A DNA stretch of 41,362 bases from a virus: positions 1 to 41,362 of the IMG/VR virus record IMGVR_UViG_3300027852_000080; one strand, given 5' to 3'. How positions within the stretch are numbered: position 1 is the first letter of the stretch; each line of letters starts with the position of its first letter. A program made the position numbers and the translations under genes. The notes below the pieces were generated by a model. The model ran no database searches, was not told the DNA's origin, and saw only the letters and a list, made by a program, of their open reading frames with translations. Below, one piece after another: positions 15,671 to 23,370 of this stretch.

Positions 15671-17588
15671 TATATCGCAATTAGGGGTAGAGATAAAACA
15701 AGCCTACGAGGGCAACGTAACCTCGGAAGGCAAGTCTGCTTTGGCTAAAAATAAAGTAGCTGGCTTACAGGCAGGTTTCGACTCCTTGAACCTTCAAGAA
15801 CAGATGTCATGGTCGATGTCCTCCGGCATGATGGGACTACGCCAATATAGCGCCAATCAAGCGTTTAACCCTGAAGTACGGGCATTTCACGATCCTTATT
15901 CTGCGAATAACGCGCACGACCATTGGAACTTTAGGTCAATGCCTGGACTGTCTGAAATAGTCACATTTATTGGTGGTCGATACATTCAGTGGAGGCATCA
16001 AGATTACACGTTAAGAAAGTCAGTCATTCACGCCACAGCAACGACAAATGGCACAGAATACGTCCATGCGCCTGATGTGCCCACAAGCGTACTATCCAAG
16101 CCAACAGGCGTATCCGGCGCAACCTTAGACTTCGTAGGTGACACGCAAGCAAAGTACATGAAAGAGCAGTACACCACCAACAAAGCTGACGTTGAGATGG
16201 CTCTGTCATACTGTCAGGTGTGGTGGCAGGTTGTCGGCGGAGCTGTGCCAGACGAGGGGGACTCTCCACGTCACGCAGAACTAGCAGGGGACATGGAAAC
16301 GGCGTACAGGGAGATGGCGTTCAATCGAGCCTCTGGACAAAAAGATAGATTCGAGAACCGTTCCGTAGCTCCAGTTGAGGTGATTGGCATTGATGACGAC
16401 GGGCAGGCGGTTTATGGCATTGCCCACACTCAAATCATGGTCAAGAAAATTGGCAATATGGGCGATGTGGTTGCAGGGAACCTAAGTGCTCCACGTATTA
16501 ATGTGGCCGTTGCTGACTCTCATGGGCATGAACTAGATGCTCAGATGACCGACCAGCAGGCGCAAGACTTGGTTGATAGCACAATTGCATCGCTTGCATT
16601 AACCAGCTCTGACGGCGGACACCCCCACACTTACACGATCACATGGAACGGTAGCGACTTCGTAGGGGTTTGCTCAGAATCAGGGCATGTCCATGACACG
16701 TTAGTTGAAAATGACGTACTAAAAAACTTTCCGTTTGATGCGGATAAAGCGGCTAAAGGGACGCTGGACTCAACAAACCAGTTCGCGCTTGTTGATGACA
16801 GCCGATTGATCAATATGCGAGGCTCTAAAGATAGTGTTGTTACAAGCCGTCAAGCAAGATTCACCCTGCAAAAAGGTGCGCTTGACCGGATTATGGAAAC
16901 CTTGCCTGGCCTAGATGGTGAAGGCGCTTTCCTTGAAGAGCATAGCCCAACCTTTGTGCCTTCGTTAATCCTTGACAGAGACGGGGAAACGCTAAACGCA
17001 GCGTATTACAACCGCACGCATAAGTATCAAATTAATGATGCGGGTGGACGAACTAATGCGGATAGAGGCTTTAACGACCCGAATTTCTACACGGCCTCCA
17101 CCGCTAACCCTGACGTGTTTAATGGTCGAAGTTACGCATTGCCGCTTGAGATAGTAGCACTGGCTCCTTTAGATAACTGGAACCCTTACGGCATAGATGA
17201 AGTGGATCGTACTGTTTTACAGGCAGAAAAGGCGGGTGGTGCAGGCTCAGCCAGCGGGAATCCTTTTACTGGTAGATCGGACAAGGAGTTCCATTACCTG
17301 ACACCGTTTGGTCTATTCTCAGATTCTGGTAATGACGATCCGGCTGATACTGGAAAAACCGCATGGGTAGAAGATAGCGGTGGTACTGCTCGGAAAATGT
17401 ACGGTACCGGAATCTCCCAATTTACACCTGACGGCGTACAGCGTAGACGCTTCCCTGTTTACCCAGTGGCACAGGAATTCAGTTATGAGTCAGTGCAAAC
17501 GCTGAACTTAAAGGCGTTGCTGAAAGACGTATTAAAAGGGATTAGAGCAGGCACGGTGACGGATGCGGACATTGATGATGCTTTTTAA
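15663..17588 (+). CDS. Probable tail fibre or virion protein, 641 aa
   Basis: This large protein starts with GTG and has GGAG twelve bases upstream. It lies between fibre genes and has no membrane segment or catalytic motif that I recognise. Three pairs of histidines lie close together: HGH at 287-289, HPH at 320-322 and HVH at 342-344, in a region with a turn-rich beta pattern, which suggests metal binding as in some fibre tips. The first 120 residues contain Trp/Met-rich helices (LNLQEQMSWSMSSGMMGLRQ near 43-62). The C-terminal part ends in an acidic tail. A virion role is inferred from position and size. Confidence 0.65.
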   Translation: MVDISQLGVEIKQAYEGNVTSEGKSALAKNKVAGLQAGFDSLNLQEQMSWSMSSGMMGLRQYSANQAFNPEVRAFHDPYSANNAHDHWNFRSMPGLSEIVTFIGGRYIQWRHQDYTLRKSVIHATATTNGTEYVHAPDVPTSVLSKPTGVSGATLDFVGDTQAKYMKEQYTTNKADVEMALSYCQVWWQVVGGAVPDEGDSPRHAELAGDMETAYREMAFNRASGQKDRFENRSVAPVEVIGIDDDGQAVYGIAHTQIMVKKIGNMGDVVAGNLSAPRINVAVADSHGHELDAQMTDQQAQDLVDSTIASLALTSSDGGHPHTYTITWNGSDFVGVCSESGHVHDTLVENDVLKNFPFDADKAAKGTLDSTNQFALVDDSRLINMRGSKDSVVTSRQARFTLQKGALDRIMETLPGLDGEGAFLEEHSPTFVPSLILDRDGETLNAAYYNRTHKYQINDAGGRTNADRGFNDPNFYTASTANPDVFNGRSYALPLEIVALAPLDNWNPYGIDEVDRTVLQAEKAGGAGSASGNPFTGRSDKEFHYLTPFGLFSDSGNDDPADTGKTAWVEDSGGTARKMYGTGISQFTPDGVQRRRFPVYPVAQEFSYESVQTLNLKALLKDVLKGIRAGTVTDADIDDAF

Positions 17589-17664
17589 CCGAGGGCCATT
17601 AATCATTGCAGTGATTGTTGTATTGGTTGCGATATTGATAGATTTATACATGGGGAAAATATGA
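17575..17664 (+). CDS. Single-span membrane peptide, 29 aa
   Basis: This very small frame begins at one of two adjacent ATG codons inside the end of the previous gene and stops at a TGA that overlaps the next ATG as ATGA. The product is a short MMLFNR lead, one strongly hydrophobic span at residues 8-25 (PLIIAVIVVLVAIL and following) and a short polar tail. Overlap on both sides supports translation. It starts a set of four membrane or secreted products. Holin-like, toxin-like or exclusion roles are all open. Confidence 0.55.
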   Translation: MMLFNRGPLIIAVIVVLVAILIDLYMGKI

Positions 17665-17963
17665 GAAATTTTTTAAAGGTTGTATTTGATGGGGTTATTT
17701 CTATTTTTTCATGGGCCGTAGCTATCGGAGTTGTTTTATGCGTATGGGTCGCGTTAGGACTGGATGCTTCAGCCACTGAACAGCCGGAACTCAGTTCAGG
17801 CCAATGTGTTGACGACATCAAAAAGCGCGGCGCGTGTTGCGTGTCGATTCAGGGCGTTGTTCAGGTGATTACGCCTGATGGCGATGCGGTGAAAGTTGTT
17901 GTTATGCCTGAACACCTAAAGCCGGGTATGTGTAGAGAATTAAACTCATGGGAGGAAGCATGA
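17661..17963 (+). CDS. Secreted Cys-rich periplasmic protein, 100 aa
   Basis: Residues 1-38 form a signal sequence or anchor: a basic start, a hydrophobic core (ISIFSWAVAIGVVLCVWVAL) and an Ala-Ser-Ala site at 36-38 that fits signal peptidase I. The remaining 62 residues carry Cys49, Cys59, Cys60 and Cys91, enough for two disulfides, around a small beta-rich domain. It is made in the host, so it likely acts in the envelope. Superinfection exclusion or lysis control are plausible roles for such a protein among fibre genes, but no family is recognised. The next gene starts with an ATGA overlap. Confidence 0.7.
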   Translation: MRNFLKVVFDGVISIFSWAVAIGVVLCVWVALGLDASATEQPELSSGQCVDDIKKRGACCVSIQGVVQVITPDGDAVKVVVMPEHLKPGMCRELNSWEEA

Positions 17964-18088
17964 ATATCTACAAAGGTACGGAAAGACGAAGCGCGGAGCG
18001 GCTGAAGCAAGACCGCGACCAGTTCTATGTTGTCTCGGTGCTTGAGATTGTAATCTTCACCGTAGGATTGCTTTGGTTTTTACCGTGA
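17960..18088 (+). CDS. Small membrane protein, 42 aa
   Basis: The ATG at 17960 has an excellent GGAGG site (17951-17955) and overlaps the previous stop as ATGA. The first 20 residues are highly charged (GTERRSAERLKQDRD) and residues 22-42 form one transmembrane span ending at the C-terminus. This is the layout of a tail-anchored or N-in small membrane protein. It is not assignable to a family. Its stop overlaps the start of the following gene as GTGA. Confidence 0.65.
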   Translation: MNIYKGTERRSAERLKQDRDQFYVVSVLEIVIFTVGLLWFLP

Positions 18089-18360
18089 GCGGCGATAACA
18101 CACAGGCGGTAAGTAGGCTGACCGGATACCTTAACTTGATTAAGAGTGCGGGTATTTTACTGACAACGGTTATCGGGATAATGTACACGGTAGACAAGCG
18201 ATTATCGGCAGTAGAGGGTGAAATTAAAGCCAGTCAAGTGACAATTGAATTTATGCTTGAAACGGATCACCAGGTGTGGGCTAGATTGTGGCCGAACGAC
18301 TGGAAGCTAAAAGAGATGAGTTTGAAGAAAAGAGAATTTCAAGAGGCGGTGGGGGATTAG
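18085..18360 (+). CDS. Small membrane protein with charged tail, 91 aa
   Basis: The start is taken as the GTG at 18085, because it overlaps the previous TGA as GTGA; an upstream TTG at 18073 is possible. A short polar N-terminus leads to one span (residues 21-36, SAGILLTTVIGIMYTV), followed by a helical, charged region that could be a coiled coil. The layout recalls small holin-like or XhlA-type phage membrane proteins, though with the span at the other end. It closes the four-gene membrane set, before the next fibre gene. Confidence 0.6.
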   Translation: MSGDNTQAVSRLTGYLNLIKSAGILLTTVIGIMYTVDKRLSAVEGEIKASQVTIEFMLETDHQVWARLWPNDWKLKEMSLKKREFQEAVGD

Positions 18361-18386
18361 CCCGAGGATATAGAGGTATTTAGGAT

Positions 18387-18992
18387 ATGGCAGAGGAATC
18401 AAGATTAGCTGCAACGGCGGCTTGGACCGGAGATAGCGACGACCTGACTGAAGGTGAGACGCAGTTGTTGTTAACCGCCGGAGAGAGAGCGTTAATCGCT
18501 ACAGCCCTACAGGCAGGAGACGCGGGTATCGAAGGGGATTCAGCCTACGAGGTTGCGGTTTCCGAAGGGTTTATCGGGAACGAGTCGCAGTGGTTGGCTT
18601 CCTTGGAAGGGACGGATGGAGCTGATGGAGGAGTTCAAGAGGTTGTGGCAGATACAACACCACAATTAGGCGGAAATCTTGACGGCAACCAGAAAAAGAT
18701 TGAAAACTTTCTAGGCAGCTCTGTCGAGAAAACAGCCAACTATACAACGGTAAATTCAGATTCAGGTAGACCTATTTTCGTGAATAGTGCCAGTGCAGTG
18801 ACTATCACAATCCATGCCGCAGCACCTAAAGATTTTAATTTAATCATCTATCGAAAGGGTGCTGGTGCAGTCACGTTAGCATCAAGCGGCGGGAATGTTC
18901 GGGGCATATCAACAATCGCAGATCAATACGGCGCATTGTCTGCCTATGTAGAAAGCAATGCGGGTTCAGCGCCAGAGGTCTATGGCGCATGA
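18387..18992 (+). CDS. Tail fibre protein fragment-like, 201 aa
   Basis: The segment GDSAYEVAVSEGFIGNESQW near residues 50-70, followed by ASLEGTDGADG, is a well known short collagen-like fibre motif that trimerises. The rest is beta-rich, with a VITIHAAAPKDFNLIIYRKG-type stretch resembling a fibre head domain. It starts with ATG, 26 bases after the previous stop, behind a weak site (GGATATAGAGG). Its stop overlaps the next start as ATGA. It and the following LamG-like protein may form one two-chain fibre. Confidence 0.75.
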   Translation: MAEESRLAATAAWTGDSDDLTEGETQLLLTAGERALIATALQAGDAGIEGDSAYEVAVSEGFIGNESQWLASLEGTDGADGGVQEVVADTTPQLGGNLDGNQKKIENFLGSSVEKTANYTTVNSDSGRPIFVNSASAVTITIHAAAPKDFNLIIYRKGAGAVTLASSGGNVRGISTIADQYGALSAYVESNAGSAPEVYGA

Positions 18993-19759
18993 TTATTCTT
19001 CCAAGTATGAGGAAAGCAAGACATGCTCCTGCAAGCGTATGGACACCAGCAGACTTGTACGATGGGGTTACTGATGATGGCGCATTCTTAAACGCTAATA
19101 ATCTAGGGAGCATTTATCAGGATTTAAGCAGAGTCACGGCCCCAGCGGTTGATACTGTAGTGGGTAGCTTTGATGACTTATCTGGCAACGGTAATCACGG
19201 TACTACACAATCAACCGCAACACGACCAATATTAAGGTTAGAGGGAGGCAAGTATCACTTAGAAGGTGATGAGTTCGATCGACATTTATACTGTCCCAAT
19301 GGCGGCGCTAAACTAGGCTCAGATCACAGCACAACGATGTTCGCTAGAATAAGAACTTATGCCTCGCAAACAACATGGCGAGAAATATTAGGTTACGGGC
19401 TTCAATCAAGTAGGCAAATGCGTTACTTAGGACAAAGAGCAACGACCAATGTTATAGGGTACTTAGGTCATGGGTTTGATGTAGATAGTGCGGTTGATTC
19501 TGACGATGGGTTTACGACAATCGTTATGGAAATGCAAGAAGCGAATAACGGTACTATTACGTTGTATCAAGATGGTGCTCAGATAGCGCGTGATACAGGC
19601 ACCAAAACAGACGTTAATACCTCAGCAACCGACCTTTATTTTTTCCAAGGCCAGTTAGGAACAGAAAACGCCAAGGTCGATATCCAATGGGCCGGAATTT
19701 TGTATCGAGAAATATCGCCAACGGAAAGAGCGTCAATAAATAGCTATGACGGGGAATGA
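18989..19759 (+). CDS. LamG/concanavalin-like tail protein, 256 aa
   Basis: After a short basic start, the protein shows the order typical of phage LamG-like lectin domains: WTPADLYDG, a DDLSGNGNHGTT turn near residue 65, GGKYHLEG, then strands with GTITLYQDGAQIA and a final AGILYREISPTE. Such domains usually bind sugar on the cell surface. The ATGA overlap with the preceding fibre gene suggests they assemble together. It ends the fibre transcription unit; a promoter candidate lies directly downstream. Confidence 0.75.
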   Translation: MIILPSMRKARHAPASVWTPADLYDGVTDDGAFLNANNLGSIYQDLSRVTAPAVDTVVGSFDDLSGNGNHGTTQSTATRPILRLEGGKYHLEGDEFDRHLYCPNGGAKLGSDHSTTMFARIRTYASQTTWREILGYGLQSSRQMRYLGQRATTNVIGYLGHGFDVDSAVDSDDGFTTIVMEMQEANNGTITLYQDGAQIARDTGTKTDVNTSATDLYFFQGQLGTENAKVDIQWAGILYREISPTERASINSYDGE

Positions 19760-19765
19760 CCTGCG

Positions 19766-19794
19766 TGGAGATGTTGGTGGGGCTGTGATACACT
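19766..19794 (+). promoter_or_regulatory. Promoter candidate for lysis region
   Basis: TACACT at 19789-19794 is preceded by TGA, giving an extended -10 (TGATACACT), and TGGAGA at 19766-19771 matches four of six -35 bases with a 17-base spacer. It lies in the only sizeable gap before the lysis genes and would start transcription about 45 bases before the ATG at 19847. It is the best-formed promoter in the window. Confidence 0.55.
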
Positions 19795-19846
19795 GTAGCC
19801 AGTGAAGCCATAAATTCCCTGATGAGAGAGAGGAGACTTAGACCAG

Positions 19847-20146
19847 ATGGAGATAGCTAATTTCAAAGAATTACTTCCTTTGGGCGTTGAATTTATAAAG
19901 AAACCCAAAAAACTGAGTAACAAAGGTTCCTGGGAGACCGAGGTTCGGTTGGAAACCCCGCCCATGAGATACATGTCTATCGCTGAAAGCGTTAATTTCC
20001 TCAACCACGACGAAGGCACACAACCCGCAATGAAGGTGAGGTTCAAGAGTAAGCCGAGAGACGAAACAGGTGAGTGTAGCGTAATGGAGTTTCAGATGTT
20101 GACTGAGGGATCCGTTAGGGAGTTGATGGGGCACCTTTTCCCGTGA
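19847..20146 (+). CDS. Hypothetical protein, 99 aa
   Basis: This is a soluble mixed alpha/beta protein with a strand-turn-strand pattern in residues 30-85 (WETEVRLETPPMRYMSIAES near 29-48) and a basic patch near 68-72. It has GAGAGGAG upstream and is the first gene after the promoter candidate at 19766-19794. It overlaps the next start as GTGA. No family is recognised; co-transcription with lysis genes does not prove a role in lysis. Confidence 0.65.
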   Translation: MEIANFKELLPLGVEFIKKPKKLSNKGSWETEVRLETPPMRYMSIAESVNFLNHDEGTQPAMKVRFKSKPRDETGECSVMEFQMLTEGSVRELMGHLFP

Positions 20147-20793
20147 GAGTTGGAGCAGGCATGGCCTTGTCGTCCGCCCTTCGGTGGGTCGGCGGTTTAG
20201 CTGTGCAGACCCCGATAGACCTTTTAGCCTACCTAATAGTACCTTTAGCTGTTAAGACTTCCTACAATACGGGAAGGTCTTTTGACGGTTTCGAGGTGTG
20301 GGAACTTCCCTCTTGGGCCAAATGGTGGGATAACCCAGAGCCTTACGGGGCTTTAGGCGAGCCTTTCTGGTATAAAGAAAAAAACTGGAAAAGTAAAGAA
20401 CAGCAAATGCGCGGGTGGCTGTTGAGAAACAAGGCGTATGGATTTCGCCGCGCCTACGTGGACCCCAAATTAGTAAATCCCGAGTATCGTCTTTGGGGAG
20501 ACCAATACATTAATAAGTCCACTGGCCGGACAGGATGGCTTTTTGCGATAGCGGTTTGTGACGAGAAACTTTATTGGAATTTCGCAGCAGTGCTGCGGGT
20601 TGTACGGATACCAGACCTGAAAGCGACTTGGAGAGCACGAAAGTTAGTGACTACGATGCTTGGCTATCAACCTTACATGGGGTGGGGATTTAAGCGCGAA
20701 AGACCTTTGGGTAAGTGGGACACGGAAGTTTTGGCAGACCACTCAGCCTCGATACTGAGATTCACCACAAAACTAACAACACTGGACGGGTAG
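20143..20793 (+). CDS. Hypothetical protein, 216 aa, before endolysin
   Basis: The protein starts with GTG overlapping the previous stop. A hydrophobic stretch covers residues 7-37 (ALSSALRWVGGLAVQT then PIDLLAYLIVPLAV), which could be one membrane span or a monotopic helix, followed by a Trp- and Tyr-rich soluble region (EVWELPSWAKWWDNPEPYG and others). I recall similar proteins of unknown function next to endolysin genes in other phages. A membrane-associated accessory to lysis is possible by position only. Confidence 0.6.
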   Translation: MRVGAGMALSSALRWVGGLAVQTPIDLLAYLIVPLAVKTSYNTGRSFDGFEVWELPSWAKWWDNPEPYGALGEPFWYKEKNWKSKEQQMRGWLLRNKAYGFRRAYVDPKLVNPEYRLWGDQYINKSTGRTGWLFAIAVCDEKLYWNFAAVLRVVRIPDLKATWRARKLVTTMLGYQPYMGWGFKRERPLGKWDTEVLADHSASILRFTTKLTTLDG

Positions 20794-20800
20794 AAAAGCA

Positions 20801-21367
20801 ATGGGACGGAAAGCCAGATTATCGGACGACCAGCTTCAGGCGGTCGCAAATCAAATCAAGGTGCCGTTGAGTCACCTGAAAGCCGTTGCGGAGGTCGAGT
20901 CCCGAGGTTTCGGGTTTTTGCCGGATGGTAGGCCCAAGATTTTGTTTGAGGGCCATAAATTCCACAAATTCACTAAAGGGAAGTTTTCGAGGACCAACCC
21001 TGTTGTGTCTCACCGAGGATGGACGCGGAAATACTATAGGATGGACCAATACGCCAGATTAGAGGAAGCGGTAGCTTTAGACCGAGAAGCGGCGTTGATG
21101 TCCGCCTCTTGGGGGAAGTTCCAGGTGATGGGGTTTAACTGGAAGGTGTGCAAGTACCCGAGTTTACAAAAATTCATCAATGACATGTTTCGGTCTGAAC
21201 TAGGGCACTTACGAAGTTTTGTGGGGTTTATCACCACGAACAAACTGATCGGGCCACTCCGAGAAGGGGATTTTGACCGGTTTGCGTTGCGTTATAACGG
21301 TAAAGGGTACAAACTAAACAAATATGCGCGTAAAATGCGTGCTTTAGAACTCAAATTTAGGAGATAA
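20801..21367 (+). CDS. N-acetylmuramidase endolysin
   Basis: This 188-residue protein matches the phage N-acetylmuramidase family (PF11860 type), which cuts the glycan strands of peptidoglycan. The catalytic region is the AVAEVESRGFGF segment (residues 28-39) with Glu31/Glu33, followed by GRPKILFEGHKFHKFT (43-58), the family's most recognisable motif, and a SASWGKFQVMGFNW segment (about 100-113) seen in the same fold. It has no signal peptide or SAR-type anchor, so it needs a holin, and a candidate follows directly. Confidence 0.9.
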   Translation: MGRKARLSDDQLQAVANQIKVPLSHLKAVAEVESRGFGFLPDGRPKILFEGHKFHKFTKGKFSRTNPVVSHRGWTRKYYRMDQYARLEEAVALDREAALMSASWGKFQVMGFNWKVCKYPSLQKFINDMFRSELGHLRSFVGFITTNKLIGPLREGDFDRFALRYNGKGYKLNKYARKMRALELKFRR

Positions 21368-21371
21368 ACGA

Positions 21372-21755
21372 ATGGCTACTGTAATCCCAATCGAAGTGAA
21401 ACCAGGTAAATCTACAAGTGAAGCCCTCGGGTCCGTCTTGGCAGCAGTGATTTCGGCCTTAGCGATCCCCGCAGTCGCTTGGATCAAAACCCAGATTGGG
21501 GTGGACTTGGACCCAGTTCTATTTACGACCCTCGTGGTGGCCATTATCGCGTCAGTTACCGGCATCTCTATGAAGTACACCGGAGACCGAACGAGCGTTA
21601 AGACTGCGACAGCGAATGCTGCCGCCGATGTCCAGGTGGCTGCCTTGCAGAAAGAGGTCGCCCAATTAGAGTTGATGGCAGTTAAGGCGCAGGTTGCCGC
21701 TGACGCAAAAGCTCTGAAGGTCGTGGCTAAACCGAAAGCACGCACAAAAGCCTAA
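21372..21755 (+). CDS. Holin candidate
   Basis: This 127-residue protein has two hydrophobic helices, about residues 20-39 (LGSVLAAVISALAIPAVAWI) and 49-68 (LFTTLVVAIIASVTGISMKY), separated by a short turn, and a Lys/Ala-rich cytoplasmic-type C-terminal tail. This is the layout of two-span holins. It follows the endolysin by four bases, with a good AGGAG site. The long Ala/Lys-rich helix after the spans is unusual but seen in some holins. Position and topology are the only evidence. Confidence 0.65.
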   Translation: MATVIPIEVKPGKSTSEALGSVLAAVISALAIPAVAWIKTQIGVDLDPVLFTTLVVAIIASVTGISMKYTGDRTSVKTATANAAADVQVAALQKEVAQLELMAVKAQVAADAKALKVVAKPKARTKA

Positions 21756-21757
21756 AC

Positions 21758-21982
21758 GTGCTGGGACTCAAAACCCTCGTCAAAACTCTCGTGACTGCCG
21801 TTAGTCGGGTCCTGAAGTTTATCAACGATGCACGCTTGAAAAAAGCAGGGGCTGACGAGGAAAGGGTGAGGCAGGTTGAGCAGTTGAAACGCCGCAAACG
21901 AGTCGCGCAAGACGCGATTAACGAGACATTGACGGAAGCCCGAAAAGATGAACTGGACCAAAAATATACTCCTATGGATTAG
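21758..21982 (+). CDS. Possible inner-membrane spanin-like protein, 74 aa
   Basis: The gene starts with GTG two bases after the holin stop. The product has an amphipathic, moderately hydrophobic N-terminal helix (LGLKTLVKTLVTAVSRVLKF) and then a long charged, coiled-coil-like helix. The next gene, a lipoprotein, begins inside it in another frame, exactly the nesting seen for Rz/Rz1 spanin pairs. The problem is that the N-terminal helix is too charged to be a clear membrane span, so the inner-spanin role is tentative. Confidence 0.5.
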   Translation: MLGLKTLVKTLVTAVSRVLKFINDARLKKAGADEERVRQVEQLKRRKRVAQDAINETLTEARKDELDQKYTPMD

Positions 21983-22253
21983 TGTGACCTTTATTAGTGG
22001 GTGCGCTTCACTGTGCCCAGAACCCACGCCCGTCGTGGATCCCTTTTGTGAGGTTGCGCCGATACCACAAGGCGTGGTTTCTGAAAGGCTACTGCGCGGC
22101 GCAGAGACGCATTTGGCCCAACAAGAACCCGCCGGTGAGGGGTTTCGAGACACCGAGAAACTCCTGGAGTACGCCCATGTTAGAAATAGCTGGATGCGGT
22201 CGTACCAGAACCTATACACCCGTATGGGGTGTGAGGGGGGAGACCCGCAATGA
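21948..22253 (+). CDS. Outer-membrane spanin lipoprotein (Rz1-like)
   Basis: Residues 1-19 form a lipoprotein signal: NWTKNILLWISVTF followed by the lipobox ISGC with Cys19 as the predicted lipidated residue. The mature part begins Cys-rich and Pro-rich (EPTPVVDPFCEVAPIPQG), typical of o-spanins, which bridge to the inner-membrane partner and fuse the membranes in the last step of lysis. It overlaps the preceding gene by 35 bases in another frame, the classic Rz/Rz1 arrangement. At about 83 mature residues it is longer than lambda Rz1. The stop overlaps the next start as ATGA. Confidence 0.7.
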   Translation: MNWTKNILLWISVTFISGCASLCPEPTPVVDPFCEVAPIPQGVVSERLLRGAETHLAQQEPAGEGFRDTEKLLEYAHVRNSWMRSYQNLYTRMGCEGGDPQ

Positions 22254-22948
22254 CAGCCGACGTGTTGGCCGGTGTTTCTTTCCGCCCGGACTTAATCGAA
22301 ACGATAGACGAGGCTTTTGAGCGAGCACAAGTGGACCCTGCGTCCATCACCAGCAGACATCTTCAATCAGCCAGACGGTCCCTCAACTATATCCTTATAA
22401 GGATTTCCATGCGGTACCCCCAGTTGTGGCTGGTTGAAGACCTTACTTTCACACTGGAAGCCGGACAAAAAACCGTAGAGTTCTCAGAGGGCGTTATCGA
22501 CGTTATCAGTATCGTGAGTCGAGACGCTAACGGGTATGACACTCCGATGGGCTTCATGGGACGGGAGGACTACCTGAACATACCTGATAAAGACCAACAA
22601 GGTTCTCGTCCAGATCGAATTTGGGTTGACCGATCCAGCGTGGATGCGCCGGTTGGCCACTTATGGCAGGTGCCAGCTACAGCAGGTCAGTCGATAGTGG
22701 TGAACGTCATGAAGTACGCAGCAACCGCCAGTAGCTTCGACAAGCACCCCGAGGTGCCCTTGGCTTGGCAGGATGCTCTCGCAGACATGCTATCTGTCAA
22801 ATTAGCCCAGAAGTACAATGATAAGGCTTTGCCTATCTGCCTTGCCTCAGAGAAAAGGTCTGAGCGAGAAGCACGAATGGCCACTTCAGAAAGGTCAAAA
22901 ACCGTGATGGGCATCTCCCGACCTCGTGTTAGGGGGAGAAGAGGGTGA
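22250..22948 (+). CDS. Head-to-tail adaptor (P22 gp4-like) candidate
   Basis: This 232-residue protein has the helical start and beta core of P22 gp4-type adaptors, which bind below the portal and close the packaged head: ETIDEAFERAQVDPAS near residue 17, ARRSLNYILIRISMRYPQLW near 45-64, then VEDLTFTLEAGQKTVEFSEG and a C-terminal helical part with a basic tail. It is the first of a run of tail assembly genes. Similar adaptors occur in many podoviruses. The assignment is by order and pattern and is moderate. Confidence 0.65.
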   Translation: MTADVLAGVSFRPDLIETIDEAFERAQVDPASITSRHLQSARRSLNYILIRISMRYPQLWLVEDLTFTLEAGQKTVEFSEGVIDVISIVSRDANGYDTPMGFMGREDYLNIPDKDQQGSRPDRIWVDRSSVDAPVGHLWQVPATAGQSIVVNVMKYAATASSFDKHPEVPLAWQDALADMLSVKLAQKYNDKALPICLASEKRSEREARMATSERSKTVMGISRPRVRGRRG

Positions 22949-23367
22949 CGGATCGGTTCGCCCGTGGGAAACGGGCGTGGTTCCATGACCAACGCGATGG
23001 TCTGAGAAAGCCATACCGCGACATGGTGTCGGATGGGCAATACCCCGGCATGAAAGTCGCGAAAGACACCTATGACCCTAAGCACCCTCAAGAAACCCCC
23101 CTCACTGATGTATCGGACCCGCAAGGGCTGGAGCGTGGAACGGGGGATACTGACGCATTCGGGGTGTCCGTGGTTCTCCCGGTTCCTGAATTTGGGGTAG
23201 GACCCGCTATTCTTTCGATGTCCGAGGGCGCTACGGTAATCGCGGGGGTGGTGGCCGAGGGGGTTTCCCTTCTCGAAGCGCCCCAAGGGTTCCAGTTTTT
23301 GGTTGATGACCAAGGAGTTAAACTGGTAGACTCGAGCGGGATTTTCTTATATGGGCCGGAGGTCTAG
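22945..23367 (+). CDS. Hypothetical tail-module protein, 140 aa
   Basis: The gene starts with GTG overlapping the previous stop as GTGA. The first 60 residues (HDQRDGLRKPYRDMVSDGQY and then TYDPKHPQE) recall a zinc-ribbon-like small phage protein found beside adaptor genes, but here the usual cysteines are missing. The second half is valine- and glycine-rich and looks like beta strands. A virion role is likely from position; the family is not certain. Confidence 0.6.
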   Translation: MTDRFARGKRAWFHDQRDGLRKPYRDMVSDGQYPGMKVAKDTYDPKHPQETPLTDVSDPQGLERGTGDTDAFGVSVVLPVPEFGVGPAILSMSEGATVIAGVVAEGVSLLEAPQGFQFLVDDQGVKLVDSSGIFLYGPEV

Positions 23368-23370
23368 TGC

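Noticed and set aside
12558-19759. Diversity-generating retroelement near the fibre genes
   Set aside because: No reverse transcriptase gene, and no template/variable repeat pair was seen in the window.
20801-21367. SAR-type (signal-anchor) endolysin
   Set aside because: The N-terminus is charged (GRKARLSDDQLQ) with no hydrophobic segment, so export depends on a holin.
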